Counted from the first letter of the stretch, positions 1-9,159 are shown. The stretch is 64,000 bases of DNA from Palsa-504 sp963756575 (GCA_963756575.1 CAVWOM010000001.1:744001-808000); one strand, 5' to 3'. Notes: generated by a model not told the origin, from the letters alone. Made by a program: numbers and translations.

Positions 1-146
1 TCGGCGTCCTTCCCCCACGCCTCCCGCCGCGACAGCCCCAGCACCGACAAGACCCGGGTCACGACAAGAAGACCAGCTTTGAGCCCACAAGCCGAAGATC
101 ATCGCACGCTGACCAGAACCAGACTTGCCCGCCAAGCACCGCTCGC

Positions 147-299
147 GTGACCGAACCGACGGCGTTCCGCAAAGCATCTGCCCAGGTGGCGCAGGTTTTC
201 GGCACCCACAGGGTCGAGTTCGGCGGGCCGCACGGGCTGACCGATGCCGGGGGCGTGGAGCTGCTAGGGCGTGAGGTGCTGCCGTTGCTGCGGCGGTGA
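147..299 (+). CDS. Short open frame or 3' gene remnant, unidentified
   Basis: A GTG-initiated frame of 50 residues ends in RREVLPLL-like sequence just before the convergent PadR gene. The frame stays open to the window edge, so this may instead be the 3' end of a longer gene. The tail (GGPHGLTDAGG, then LLGREVLPLL) vaguely recalls C-termini of flavin-dependent luciferase-like oxidoreductases. The residues before the GTG do not look like protein. I do not assign a function. Confidence 0.25.
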   Translation: MTEPTAFRKASAQVAQVFGTHRVEFGGPHGLTDAGGVELLGREVLPLLRR

Positions 300-303
300 G
301 TGA

Positions 304-891
304 TCAGGCGGGGTTGGACTGGGACCGGGGTGCGGCTGCGGGTGCTGCGGGGATCCGGAGCGCGGCCAGCGCTTCGGGGCCGAGGTCGTGCTCGGCGGCG
401 TCCACTACCTCGAGGTCGGCGCGGACGTGCAGTTCGGCGGCCTTGATGAGCAGCGCCATGACTGGTGATCCGGAGGCGGCGCCCCGGGCGGCGGCCAGGC
501 TGCGCAGCTCGGTGAGCAGATGCGCCCGCTGGCGCCGGAGCACGGCGGTCAGCGTGGCCTGATCTCCGGCCTGGGCGGCGGCCAGCACCTTGAGGAAGAA
601 ATCGTCACGGTAGCCGCGGGTGCGCACGCTCGGCTCGCTCAGCCAGCGCTCGAGCTCCGCCCGGCCGGCCGGGGTGATCCGGTGGACCAGCCGGTCCGGC
701 TTGACCGGCTGCGGCTGGCGCTCGGACTCGATCAGGCCGTCGCGGGCGAGCCGCTCCAGGAGTTGGTAGAGGTGGCCGATGTTCAGCCCTCCCCACCGCT
801 CGCCCACCGCCTGCTCGAAGCTGCTCCTCAGCGCGTAGCCGTGAGCAGGCTCGGCCGCGATCAGCGCGAGCACGGCGTGATGAAGAGGCAT
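304..891 (-). CDS. PadR-family transcriptional regulator
   Basis: A 195-residue protein with the PadR winged helix in residues 1-90: HAVLALIAAEPAHGYAL, the recognition region ending IGHLYQLLERLARDGLI, and a wing with RITPAGRAELERWL. A longer C-terminal helical half follows, as in the PadR subfamily that dimerises through a C-terminal domain. The ATG is preceded by AGGAG at good spacing. It is divergent from the FtsX-type exporter genes, and the shared intergenic space holds an inverted repeat. By analogy with other PadR/exporter pairs I infer that it represses itself and the exporter until a ligand binds. Confidence 0.9.
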   Translation of the reverse strand: MPLHHAVLALIAAEPAHGYALRSSFEQAVGERWGGLNIGHLYQLLERLARDGLIESERQPQPVKPDRLVHRITPAGRAELERWLSEPSVRTRGYRDDFFLKVLAAAQAGDQATLTAVLRRQRAHLLTELRSLAAARGAASGSPVMALLIKAAELHVRADLEVVDAAEHDLGPEALAALRIPAAPAAAPRSQSNPA

Positions 892-931
892 GTCACCGCT
901 CTCCTGCCCAGATGTAACGATGCGATCTCGG

Positions 932-974
932 TTACCTAGTCACTATCTAACACCCTTGCATAGTCGCTAGGTAA
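932..974. promoter_or_regulatory. Imperfect inverted repeat, probable PadR operator
   Basis: TTACCTAGTCACTA at 932-945 is mirrored by TAGTCGCTAGGTAA at 961-974, with 12 of 14 positions complementary. It lies between the PadR gene and the divergent exporter. The right arm touches AAGGA (973-977), the only candidate ribosome binding site for the GTG start at 991. Binding here could block both promoters. Confidence 0.6.
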
Positions 975-990
975 GGATCACAGTAGTGCG

Positions 991-3732
991 GTGGGCAGAC
1001 TCGCCTGGTCGCAACTCCGGTTCCGGTCCGGCCGCGCCTTGGCGCTGCTGGCCGGCATGCTGGTCGCGACCGCGGCCTTCACGGTGCTCACGGCCGCCGC
1101 CCGAACCGCGCAGATCCGCACCATCGGCACGGTGAGCGCGCACTTCCAGCCCGCCTACGACATCCTGGTCCGCCCTGCGGGGACGCGGAGCAGCCTGGAG
1201 TCGGCCACGGGCACCGTCCAGCCGGATTTCCTGTCCGGCATCTACGGCGGCATCACCACCGCCCAGTGGCACCAGATCCAGAAGATCGGCGACGTGCAGG
1301 TGGCGGCGCCCGTCGCCATGGTGGGATACACCTTCATGTACGCCGGCTTCCCGGTCTGGCTGCCCGCCGCCGACGTCGCCCGGCCCGGCCGTCAGCTCTA
1401 CCGGGTCAGCACGACCTGGGTGAGCGCGAACGGCGCCACCCGGATCCCGCAGCCCGCCTCGTACGTTTACGTCACGCCGGACCGGGTCCACTTCAGCTTC
1501 GATAACGGCACCACCAGCGAGTCGCTGCCGGGCGGCTCGACGGCGACTCCCTGCCCGGCGGTGACGCCGACGGCCGGCCCGTTCAGCTTCGCCGCCCAGG
1601 CAAAAGCATGGTGCTGGTCGAAGATCGACGCTGACGGCACCCCGCCGGGCACGCTCAGCTACCCAAACCTGAACAAGCACGCGGGTTTCGCCGTCGGCTG
1701 GCAGTTCCCGATGCTCATCGCCGCGGTCGACCCGCGGGCCGAGGCTCAGCTTGACGGACTCAACCGCGCGGTGACCTCAGGCCAGTACCTGCCGGAGAAC
1801 TACGACAGCCTGAGCCCCACCTCCGCTTTCGTCGAGGGGGGCGAGTTCCCGGTGCTGGCCACGGCGGCCAGCGGCATCGGGGAGGAATCGGTGACCCAGG
1901 TCCGGGAACTGGCCGCCCCCCCGGCGCCGCCGGTGCTCACCCCGGCCACGATGAGCAAGGACGCCACGCAGGCCGGCCACACGGTCCTCAGCACGACGAT
2001 TACCGCCGGGCAGGCGTACCAGTACCTGCTGCGGACGCTAGGAGGGCCCCTCCACCAGCACCTGGACAACGCCCTTTCCGTGTACTGGTCCGCCGGCCGG
2101 GTGAGCTACCGGCGAGCCGGCCACGGCGGCCTGGCGCCCATTCCGGCGAGCAACCCGGCCTCGGTATGGGAGTCCGACGACGCCTTCGTCCTCCCGCCTA
2201 TGGATAACGCCGGCAGCCAGTACCGGACGTTGCGGCGGCATACGCTGCTGCCCAGCAAGGGGACGCAGCTACCGAGCCCGCCGCTGCCAGTGCTGACCGG
2301 AACCTTCAGCCAGCCCAAGATCAGCGCCTTCGACCCGCTGTCCCGGGTCCCGCTCGGGCCGTATCAGCCGACGGTGACCGCCCCGGCCAACGCGGCGAGC
2401 AAGCAGGCGCTGGCCGGCCTGGACCTGCTGCCCAGCCTCAACCTGGGCGGCCTGGTGAGCCAGCCGGTGCAGCTCATCACCACGCTGGCGGCGCTGCCCG
2501 CGCTGGAGAACAGCCTGTACACGGACAGTGGGCCGACCGCGCGCGCTCCGATCAGCGTAATCCGGGTCCGCGTCGCCGGGGTCACCGGCCCGGACACGGC
2601 CTCGCTGAACCGGATCAAGACGGTCGCCGAGCAGATCGAGCTCCGCACCCACCTGACCGTGGACATCGTGGCCGGGTCTTCCCCCGCGCCCACCACCATC
2701 GCCGTGCCGGCCGGGAAGTTCGGCACGCCCGCGCTCCTGCTCACCGAGGGCTGGGTCAAGAAGGGCGTCGCGATCAGCATCCTGAACGCGGTCGACCATA
2801 GCAGCGTGGCGCTGTTCGTGCTGATCCTGATGGTCTGCGCGCTGTTCGTGGCCAACTCGGCGACCGCCGCGGTGCACGGCCGCCGGGCCGAGCTCGGGGT
2901 GCTGGCGGCGCTGGGCTGGACCCGGCCCCGGCTGTTCGCCGCCGTCCTCGGCGAGGCGGCGCTGATCGGCCTGGCCGCGGGCATCCTCGGCGCGCTGCTG
3001 TCGCCGCCGCTGGCCACGGTGCTGGGATTGCACGCCTCCCTGACCCGCGCCGCGTTGGCCATCCCGGTCGCGATGGCGCTGGCGGTCGCGGCCGGCGCGG
3101 TACCGGCCTGGCTGGCCGCCCGCGCCGACCCGGTGGCGTCGGTCCGGCCGCCGGTGCTGACCGTACGCCGCGCCCGCCAGCCAGCCGGGATCACCGGCCT
3201 GGCCGTGGTGAACGTGCTCCGCACGCCGGGGCGTACGATCGCCGGGGCACTCAGCCTCGCCCTCGGCGTGGCCGCGCTGACCCTGCTGATCGCGGTCACG
3301 GTGGCGTTCCGCGGCGCCGTCACCGGCACCTTGCTCGGCGACGTGGTGACGGTCCAGGTGCGCGGCGTGGACTACGTCGCGGTCGCGGTGACCATCGCCC
3401 TGGGCGTGCTCGCGGTGGCCGACGCCCTGCTGATCTCCATGACCGAACGAGCCGCGGAGCTCGCGGCGATCCGCGCGTTCGGCTGGCCCGAGGCGGCCCT
3501 GCGCCGCCTGGTGATCACGGAGGGCGCGCTGACCGGGTTCACCGGCTCGGTCACCGGCGCCGTGCTCGGGCTGGCGGGCGCCACAGTGTTCGCCGGGCAT
3601 CTTCCGGCGCTGCTGTTCGCCGCCGCCGGCACGGCGGCCGTGGCCGGCGTGCTGGTGACCTGCGTGGCCGCGCTGCTTCCGGCGCACCTGCTCCGCCGAC
3701 TGCCCGCCGCCCAGCTACTCGCCCAGGAGTGA
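991..3732 (+). CDS. FtsX-like (MacB-type) ABC transporter permease
   Basis: A 913-residue inner-membrane protein. After a basic N-terminus (GRLAWSQLRFRSGRALA) comes a first membrane helix at about residues 15-35, then a large extracytoplasmic region to about residue 600. An FtsX-type four-helix set spans roughly 600-710, and a second FtsX block lies near 740-905. Two FtsX domains in one chain is common in actinobacterial exporters of this family. The start is GTG; AAGGA lies 13 nt upstream, rather far, so the transcript may be nearly leaderless. The ATPase starts 3 nt after the stop. The pair probably exports a lipid, peptide or drug. No substrate can be read from the sequence. Confidence 0.88.
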   Translation: MGRLAWSQLRFRSGRALALLAGMLVATAAFTVLTAAARTAQIRTIGTVSAHFQPAYDILVRPAGTRSSLESATGTVQPDFLSGIYGGITTAQWHQIQKIGDVQVAAPVAMVGYTFMYAGFPVWLPAADVARPGRQLYRVSTTWVSANGATRIPQPASYVYVTPDRVHFSFDNGTTSESLPGGSTATPCPAVTPTAGPFSFAAQAKAWCWSKIDADGTPPGTLSYPNLNKHAGFAVGWQFPMLIAAVDPRAEAQLDGLNRAVTSGQYLPENYDSLSPTSAFVEGGEFPVLATAASGIGEESVTQVRELAAPPAPPVLTPATMSKDATQAGHTVLSTTITAGQAYQYLLRTLGGPLHQHLDNALSVYWSAGRVSYRRAGHGGLAPIPASNPASVWESDDAFVLPPMDNAGSQYRTLRRHTLLPSKGTQLPSPPLPVLTGTFSQPKISAFDPLSRVPLGPYQPTVTAPANAASKQALAGLDLLPSLNLGGLVSQPVQLITTLAALPALENSLYTDSGPTARAPISVIRVRVAGVTGPDTASLNRIKTVAEQIELRTHLTVDIVAGSSPAPTTIAVPAGKFGTPALLLTEGWVKKGVAISILNAVDHSSVALFVLILMVCALFVANSATAAVHGRRAELGVLAALGWTRPRLFAAVLGEAALIGLAAGILGALLSPPLATVLGLHASLTRAALAIPVAMALAVAAGAVPAWLAARADPVASVRPPVLTVRRARQPAGITGLAVVNVLRTPGRTIAGALSLALGVAALTLLIAVTVAFRGAVTGTLLGDVVTVQVRGVDYVAVAVTIALGVLAVADALLISMTERAAELAAIRAFGWPEAALRRLVITEGALTGFTGSVTGAVLGLAGATVFAGHLPALLFAAAGTAAVAGVLVTCVAALLPAHLLRRLPAAQLLAQE

Positions 3733-3735
3733 GCC

Positions 3736-4506
3736 ATGCCGGACCTTGATCCTGCCCGCCCGGCCGTTGAGCCTCGCTGGGCGGTTGAGCTTCGCGAGGT
3801 CAGCAAGCGTTACGGGACCGATGGCGGCGCGGCGGTGACGGCCGCCGACAAGGTCAGCTTCACCCTCGAGCCGGGCACGTTCGTCGCGCTGACCGGCGCC
3901 TCGGGATCAGGCAAGTCGACGGTGCTGCACCTGATCGGCGCGATCGAGCGGCCGGACTCCGGCACCATCGTGAGCGGGGGCACCGAGGTGACCGCGCTGC
4001 GCGGCGGGGCCCTGGCGGCCTACCGCCGCACGGTCGGGTTCGTATTCCAGCGCTACAACCTGCTCCCGGCCCTCACCGCCCTGGACAACGTGATCGCGCC
4101 GGTGCTCCCGTACCGGACCGGCTGGGACAAGCCCGGCCGCGGCCGGGAGCTCCTCGCGGCGGTCGGCCTCAGCGGGCGGGAGCGGTCGCTGCCGTCCCGG
4201 ATGTCCGGCGGGGAACAGCAGCGGGTCGCCATCGCCCGCGCCCTGATCAACACGCCGCACCTGCTCCTCGCCGACGAGCCGACCGGCAACCTGGACTCGC
4301 ACAACGCCACCGGAATCCTCGATCTGCTGACCAGGCTGCGCCGCGAGAGCCAGATGACGGTCATCATCGCCACCCACGACCCGCAGATCGCCGCTCGCTG
4401 CGACCGGATGATCAGGCTCAGGGACGGTGCCGTCATCGACGACATCGAGATCGCCGACGGCTATCCCGTCGACGAGACCATCCGCCGGGTCGGCCAGCTC
4501 GGCTGA
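3736..4506 (+). CDS. ABC transporter ATP-binding protein (MacB/LolD class)
   Basis: A 256-residue nucleotide-binding subunit. Walker A is GASGSGKS (about residue 55), the Q-loop is FVFQRYNLLPALTALDNV, the signature is MSGGEQQRVAIARAL, Walker B is LLLADEPTGNLDS, and the switch His is in IIATHD. The MSGGEQQR and ADEPTGNLDS wording is typical of the MacB/LolD/FtsE group that works with FtsX-type permeases, which fits the gene just upstream. ATG is preceded by GGAGTGAG overlapping the end of the permease gene, so the two are co-translated. Likely controlled by the divergent PadR protein. Confidence 0.93.
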   Translation: MPDLDPARPAVEPRWAVELREVSKRYGTDGGAAVTAADKVSFTLEPGTFVALTGASGSGKSTVLHLIGAIERPDSGTIVSGGTEVTALRGGALAAYRRTVGFVFQRYNLLPALTALDNVIAPVLPYRTGWDKPGRGRELLAAVGLSGRERSLPSRMSGGEQQRVAIARALINTPHLLLADEPTGNLDSHNATGILDLLTRLRRESQMTVIIATHDPQIAARCDRMIRLRDGAVIDDIEIADGYPVDETIRRVGQLG

Positions 4507-4702
4507 GCGGCTGGGTGTAGGTTCCAGAACTCAACATCGGTCCTGACCTGGGCTCTATACAGCCCTGTGGGTGCCGGTTATTCATCCGTGCTGGTCAGGC
4601 AGCCTGTCAGTACTCGTGGAGAATCCCGCCGAGGCGGTCATGTTCTTGCCATCTCTATAAGCCCCCCGGACCGCCACCCGTGAGGACCACGCAACCGCGC
4701 TT

Positions 4703-4721
4703 CGACCGAGCAATTCGGTCG
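4703..4721. terminator. Small hairpin between convergent genes
   Basis: CGACCGA and TCGGTCG form a 7-bp perfect stem with a 5-nt loop. It lies in the 301-bp gap between the exporter ATPase and the convergent PIN-like toxin gene, so it could terminate either. There is no T-run. I see no gene in the rest of the gap (4507-4807). Confidence 0.4.
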
Positions 4722-4807
4722 GCGGCCCAGGCACCTCGGTATACCCAGCCTCTGGTACTTCTCGTGTCAGGGATCAAGGTCGCGCGCCTGTAACTGCAGG
4801 CGTGCTG

Positions 4808-5167
4808 TTACGGCCAGCACTCGCCGTTTGCGAGATCTTCATCGCCGGGATATTCCGTGAGCTTGCTCTCGAGGGCGGCGATGGTCCGCCCGGTGTCTTG
4901 CTTGGTGCGCCGGTAGGTGCCCGGCATGAAGATCATCCAGAAGTGTCCCGGGCCGCCTGGGGTGATGGCGTCGGCGTGGAGTGGACGGTAGTCACGCAGG
5001 TTGTTGGTGACCACGGCCCGGCGTTCGGTCCGGGCCAGGGCCATCACTTCCGGATCTGAGAGTGCCACCCAGCCGGGATGATCCGCTACGGCCAGGACAT
5101 CGTGCCCCCGTTCGCGGAGCTCGCGCGCGATGGCGGGGGACAGCATCTCATCCAGCAGCAGCCTCAC
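4808..5167 (-). CDS. DUF5615-family PIN-like protein, probable toxin
   Basis: A 119-residue protein starting RLLLDEMLSPAIARELRERG, the hallmark of DUF5615/Mut7-C-like PIN-fold proteins. The acidic residues expected for a metal nuclease are visible: Asp and Glu in LLDEML, Asp and Glu in LSDPEVMALA, and Asp in VVTNNLRDY. The GTG start overlaps the stop of the upstream gene (GTGA), so the pair is translationally coupled in the usual antitoxin-then-toxin order. I infer an RNase toxin by family; activity is unproven. Confidence 0.8.
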   Translation of the reverse strand: MRLLLDEMLSPAIARELRERGHDVLAVADHPGWVALSDPEVMALARTERRAVVTNNLRDYRPLHADAITPGGPGHFWMIFMPGTYRRTKQDTGRTIAALESKLTEYPGDEDLANGECWP

Positions 5168-5454
5168 GGCCTGATGGCATCCTGGCCGGCGGACCAGGCG
5201 GCATGCGCTTCGGCTGCCTGCTGCTCATTGGCCTCGATCCACTGATCGATTTCGTCCCGGTAGGCGCCGTAGTAGCTGATGGCGGCCTGTACCAGGCCGA
5301 GCGGGATCTCAAGGTAGCGTGCCGCCTCGGACGCGTCGCCATTATTGTCGCGTACGGTCGCGATGAGTTCCCAGACGTCTTTGCCTGTTCCCACCAGCCC
5401 GGCGCGTCGGCCCGCTGGCCCGTCGGCGAACCGGATGAGCGGGTGCTCGTCCAT
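5164..5454 (-). CDS. DUF433-like antitoxin partner of the PIN-like toxin
   Basis: A 96-residue protein if started at the ATG giving MDEHPLIRF; a TTG 60 nt further upstream is possible but adds unlikely sequence. The middle has a helix-turn-helix-like stretch (DASEAARYLEIPLGLVQAA, then YYGAYRDEIDQWI). This resembles DUF433/VapB-type antitoxins that precede DUF5615 toxins. It overlaps the toxin start by 4 nt. No clear Shine-Dalgarno precedes the ATG. It probably neutralises the toxin and may autoregulate. Confidence 0.7.
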   Translation of the reverse strand: MDEHPLIRFADGPAGRRAGLVGTGKDVWELIATVRDNNGDASEAARYLEIPLGLVQAAISYYGAYRDEIDQWIEANEQQAAEAHAAWSAGQDAIRP

Positions 5455-5512
5455 CCGAACTGGCAGTCGCCACTGAGACTTTGCCTTGGAGGGGGATGGC
5501 CAGTGACAAACC

Positions 5513-5584
5513 AAGTGACAACGGCGCCGGTTAAGACGGCTTCGGACACAGCCCGTCTCCGTTGCGGGGAGAAGAGATTCGTCT
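5513..5584. repeat. Copy A of a dispersed element also found before the Wadjet operon
   Basis: Positions 5533-5584 match 13100-13151 without gaps at 45 of 52 positions. Just upstream, 5513-5528 matches 12971-12986 at 14 of 16 positions. The two blocks are 4 nt apart here but 113 nt apart in copy B, so copy A looks like an internally deleted version. CTCC...GGAG pairing is kept in both copies. The rest of 5455-5969 holds no recognisable gene. Confidence 0.65.
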
Positions 5585-5716
5585 GGCGAGGTCGCGTGTC
5601 GTCAAGCTGGGGGAGATTGGGCTCGATGCCCCCACCCGGCCCCGGCGCGGCCGCGTGTCCCGCGGCCGGACGACCCGGCCAGTCAGTAACCACGCTGCCT
5701 CCGCAGGCGAAACAGC

Positions 5717-5786
5717 CAGTGCCCGCCAGGCCGGAACCTGGCGGGCACTGCCTGGTTCGTGAGGCCCGGCCTGGCACGGAACCAGG
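5717..5786. terminator. Two tandem hairpins, probable terminator of the decayed MerR/ABC operon
   Basis: CAGTGCCCGCCAGG (5717-5730) pairs perfectly with CCTGGCGGGCACTG (5737-5750) around a 6-nt loop. Directly after it, CCTGGTTC (5751-5758) pairs with GAACCAGG (5779-5786). They lie downstream of the minus-strand permease remnant. Confidence 0.65.
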
Positions 5787-5969
5787 CGAGAATGAAGACG
5801 GCCTGCTGGTATCAGGTCAGAGCGCGGGTTCCGTTCCTGGTGCCGAGTTCCTTCCGGCGTTTTCCTCAGGAGGTTCGAAACCTTGCTCACGAGTTGGAGC
5901 GGGACGTCAAGAGGGACACGATAGGTGATCACGGGGAGCCTTCGCAGAGGCGGGAGCGTTGCCCGCGGC

Positions 5970-6741
5970 TTATGCATCTCGCCAGGCGAGGATCAGCGCG
6001 CCCAGGACCATGGCGATGGCTGCGTAGATGGCGAGCATTCCGAGACCGCTCCAGGCTGACAGCCAGCATGACGCCGCGCCGGGGCGGCATAGCGGCGCCG
6101 TAGCGCTGAGCGAGTGGCTGACTATGTAAATCGGCAGGTAGGCCTGATAGCGAGGTTCAGCGGCCCGCCTACGCAGACAATTCCGACTACCACGGTGATC
6201 GCCGCGGCGGTGTGCCGGATGATCGCTCCGAGGCCGACTCCGAACAGGCCGATCAGGCTGAGGCTGGCTCCGGTGAGCACGATCGCCCGCAGGACACCGG
6301 GCTGGCTGAGGGCGGGCGGGGTGATGCCGTGGCGCAGGGTCATGCAGCGAAGAAGGACAGAAATGCTGCTGCCTCGCCGGTGATCAGCGCCACCGCACCA
6401 ACGACCGCGGCTTTGGCCGCCAGGACCCTGAGCCGACGTGGCGCGGCGGCGAATGTGGCGCGGATGGTCCCGGAGGTGTACTCGCTGGTTACGGTCAGTA
6501 CACCGATTGTTCCGATGAGCAGCACGCCGATGAGCATGCCGACCAGCGTGTTACTGACGAACGTGCCGCCGCTTGTCGTGCTGCTGCTGCCTATTGCGAG
6601 GGCGATGCCCGCTGACGCGGCGACGGCAATGGCCAGGGTGAGCCAGGTGGAGCGCAGGCTGCGCAGCTTGACCCATTCCATCCGGGCCAGCTGCCGGAAT
6701 CGGTATCTGCCGGATGGCTGGTGGCTGGTGTGGGCGGTCAT
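5970..6741 (-). pseudogene. ABC-2-type permease, frameshifted and decayed
   Basis: The first 133 codons read well as an ABC exporter permease: WVKLRSLRSTWLTLAIAVAA, then TSEYTSGTIRATFAAAPRR, then a third helix ending SFFAA. A stop at 6340 interrupts the frame. The homology continues in another frame (ALSQPGVLRAIVLTGASLSL to about 6180) and is lost near 6122. It resumes as a C-terminal helix (GLGMLAIYAAIAMVLGALIL, then AWRDA and stop at 5970). At least two lesions are therefore present. The gene overlaps the end of the ATPase gene by 4 nt, so it was once a coupled exporter pair. Confidence 0.8.
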
Positions 6742-7463
6742 GACATGTTCCTTGCCTGGTACTGGGCGCTATCGCCGGTGAGTTGCAGGAAGGCCTCTTC
6801 GAGGCTGGGGGCCCGGCTGGACAGCTCGGCCGCCGTGGTGTCGGCCAGGAGCCGTCCCTGGCCGATCACGACCAGCCGGTCGGCCATCAGGGCCATTTCG
6901 CTGATCAGGTGGCTGGAGACCAGGACTGCCCGGCCTTCGGCGGCCAGTGACCGGAGCAGGCCGCGTATCCAGCGGATTCCCTCCGGGTCCAGGCCGTTCA
7001 CCGGCTCGTCGAGCAGCAGCACGACCGGGTCTCCCAGCAGCGCCGCGGCGATGCCGAGACGCTGCGCCATGCCGAGCGAGAACTTCCCGGCCCGTTTGCG
7101 CGCTGCGGATTCCAGTCCGACTATCTCCAGGACCTCGGCGACCCTGGACTGGCTGATGGAGTTGCTGGCCGCCAGCGCGGCCAGGTGCGCGCGGGCAGAC
7201 CGTCCCGGGTGGAAGGCCCTGGATTCCAGCAGTGCTCCGACCTCGCGTAGCGGCCAGCGAAGTTGACGGCAGGCCTGGCCGCCGATGCAGGCGTGCCCGG
7301 CGTCCGGGGCGTCCAGGCCGAGGATCATGCGCATGGTGGTGGACTTGCCTGATCCGTTCAGGCCCAGGAAACCGGTCACGGCACCCGGTGGCACGTCGAA
7401 GCTGAGCCGGTCGACAGCGACCGTTGAGCCCTAGCGCTTGGTCAGCCCGCGGACCACGATCAC
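6738..7463 (-). pseudogene. ABC transporter ATP-binding protein with an early amber codon
   Basis: From a GTG at 7463, with GAAAGGAGG 7 nt upstream, the frame reads VIVVRGLTKR, then TAG at 7431-7433, then GSTVAVDRLSFDVPPG. The family has LTKRYG here, so one TAC-to-TAG change explains the stop. The remaining 218 codons are intact: Walker A GLNGSGKS, signature FSLGMAQRLGIAAALL, Walker B VVLLLDEPVNGLDPEG and switch SSHLISE. Internal restart at GTG 7394 would give a protein lacking the first strands. The GTG overlaps the stop of the MerR gene (GTGA). Its permease partner is also broken. Confidence 0.8.
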
Positions 7464-8377
7464 CGGCCTGCCTCCTTTCGGCCCTGGCTCGCGCGCAGCG
7501 CGGCGGCCAGCCATTCAAGGGCGCGCTGCAGCGACGGGAACGGGCCGCGGCCGCTGATGACGGCCGTCAGCTCCCAGTAACGTTCGATCCGGGGATCAGT
7601 GGCGGCTTCCAGCTGAGCCAGCAACTCAGCCCGGCGCTGGCCGCCGGGGGTGCCCGCCAGGATCTGCGCCACGATCCGGGCCGCTTCGGCAGACTCAGGC
7701 GGCACTCCCCGCTGACAGGCCGCTTCGGCCTCGTGCTGCGCACGCTCGACATCGACCAGCCAGCGGCCGGACTGGATCTGGATGCCGATGCCAGCGACCT
7801 GCCGGACCTGCTCGCGGAAACCCCTGTCGGCTACCAGCTCAGCGAGATCGACCCAGGCCTCGACCTGCTCGGCCGAAGGATCGCCCGGCAGATCCGGCGC
7901 CGCGGTCCAGCGCGCGAACCTCGCCGGGCTGGGATCCAGTCCGCGGAAAACCTCCGCCGTGAAGTCATCGATGATCTGGCGCCGCTCGGCCGCGGACAGG
8001 CGCGCCAGTTTGTTGAGCATGCCGATTTCCTCGCCGTCGGCAGAGCGCTTCACCACGGCGGCCACGACTGCCCGGCGCAGCCGCAGGGCCCGGATCTCGG
8101 TGTCCAGCGCCTCCAGGTGGATAGCGGCCACCTCCGCGGCGGTGACCTGGCCGCTCAGTACGCGCCGGACATTGGCCAGGCTCACGCCCAGCTCTCGCAA
8201 GGTCGTCACCAGTTCCAGCCGGGCCACGCACGCCGCGTCGTACAGCCTGCGATCGCCGTCAGTCCGCGAGGCCGGCGGCACCAGCCCGCTATCCGACCAG
8301 AACCGGATAGTGCGCACCGGCACTCCGACACGTCTGGCCAGCTCACCGATTGTCAGAATAGGTCCGTCGTTATCCAT
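7460..8377 (-). CDS. MerR-family transcriptional regulator
   Basis: A 305-residue protein from ATG at 8377. The N-terminal MerR winged helix is clear: ILTIGELARRVGVPVRTIRF, then WSDSGLVPPASRTDGDRRLYD and LRELGVSLANVRRVL. A dimerisation helix and a long C-terminal effector region of about 200 residues follow, with no cysteine cluster, so metal sensing is unlikely and a drug or organic ligand more likely. It heads an operon with the decayed ABC exporter. A perfect palindrome lies 13 nt upstream of the start. Confidence 0.88.
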   Translation of the reverse strand: MDNDGPILTIGELARRVGVPVRTIRFWSDSGLVPPASRTDGDRRLYDAACVARLELVTTLRELGVSLANVRRVLSGQVTAAEVAAIHLEALDTEIRALRLRRAVVAAVVKRSADGEEIGMLNKLARLSAAERRQIIDDFTAEVFRGLDPSPARFARWTAAPDLPGDPSAEQVEAWVDLAELVADRGFREQVRQVAGIGIQIQSGRWLVDVERAQHEAEAACQRGVPPESAEAARIVAQILAGTPGGQRRAELLAQLEAATDPRIERYWELTAVISGRGPFPSLQRALEWLAAALRASQGRKEAGR

Positions 8378-8389
8378 GGCGTCAGTCTG

Positions 8390-8412
8390 GCTCCTCCAGT
8401 AACTGGAGGAGC
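8390..8412. promoter_or_regulatory. Perfect 23-bp palindrome, probable MerR operator
   Basis: GCTCCTCCAGT and ACTGGAGGAGC flank a single central A, giving two perfect 11-bp arms. It is immediately upstream of the MerR gene. MerR proteins bind such palindromes inside stretched promoters, so it most likely governs this operon. Confidence 0.75.
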
Positions 8413-9159
8413 AAATCCCCAGCACCCGGTAGCCGCGGTCCAGGGAATCCAGCAGGCAGCCCCTCCGCGAGGACGTAATCGGCAGCACCCGGACCTGCCG
8501 GCCGACGACAGCGCGCCTCCGCCCTAATCCAATACCCCGACAAGATGATTACGTAAAGTCGCTGAGAAAACCTCACTGTTGACCGCGTATACGCATCTGC
8601 GGCACTGGTACAACCCGAGCAGGACAGCGATCGCGACAGCGGCGGCTGCCGCCAGGAACCGCGTTCCTTTCGCCGGGTAAGGTCATCGATACGGCTGGAG
8701 GACGCCGAGTATCCGTCACTGCCCCGCATCGACGGATACTGGGTCGCTCCCACCGGCATCCTGGCCGCGTCGCCGGCCAGACGTGCTCCTCCGGTCACAC
8801 CAGCCTGGGCTTCTCCGACCCGCGCTGCGGCTGACCAGTCGGCGTTAGGACAGCTGCCGTGTTACTGGATGGCAAGCTAAAGCGGCCAATTTCGTACTTA
8901 TCTTTTCTCGTCAGCGCGTGAGCGGGAAGGCGCTAGCCAGGCCATCAGCACGATAACCGGTCTTGGCCGCGGATTAGCCTGTCGCCGTCGCCTGGCCGTC
9001 GTGTCGACGCACAATAACGGCGGGGCAGACAACGGCAGAGGCTCCTTGATTCAAGATGCTGGGCCGGGGCGGAACTCGAACCCCGAGACCGGACGTAACC
9101 CAAGTATGGTGGCTCCTGTAAATGCGGAGAAGATTCGCCCGTGTACGAAGAATTCACGG
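8413..9159. other. Intergenic stretch without a recognisable gene
   Basis: About 750 bp with only short frames of random composition on both strands. No RNA gene could be folded by eye. At 9058-9090 the minus strand reads GGGGTTCGAGTTCC, which recalls a tRNA T-arm, but its stem does not pair. Confidence 0.5.

Noticed and set aside
2269..3687. Long minus-strand open frame opposite the FtsX permease
   Set aside because: Composition is Arg/Gln/Gly/His-rich, typical of the antisense frame in GC-rich genes. The plus strand has clear membrane domains.
6122..6741. Programmed frameshift in the exporter permease near 6340
   Set aside because: No slippery sequence or stimulatory structure is apparent, the frame breaks again near 6122, and the coupled ATPase has an amber codon; decay is simpler.
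9058..9090. tRNA-like T-arm (GGGGTTCGAGTTCC on the minus strand), possible attachment site
   Set aside because: The five-base stem does not pair on the 3' side, and no acceptor or anticodon arm can be folded upstream.
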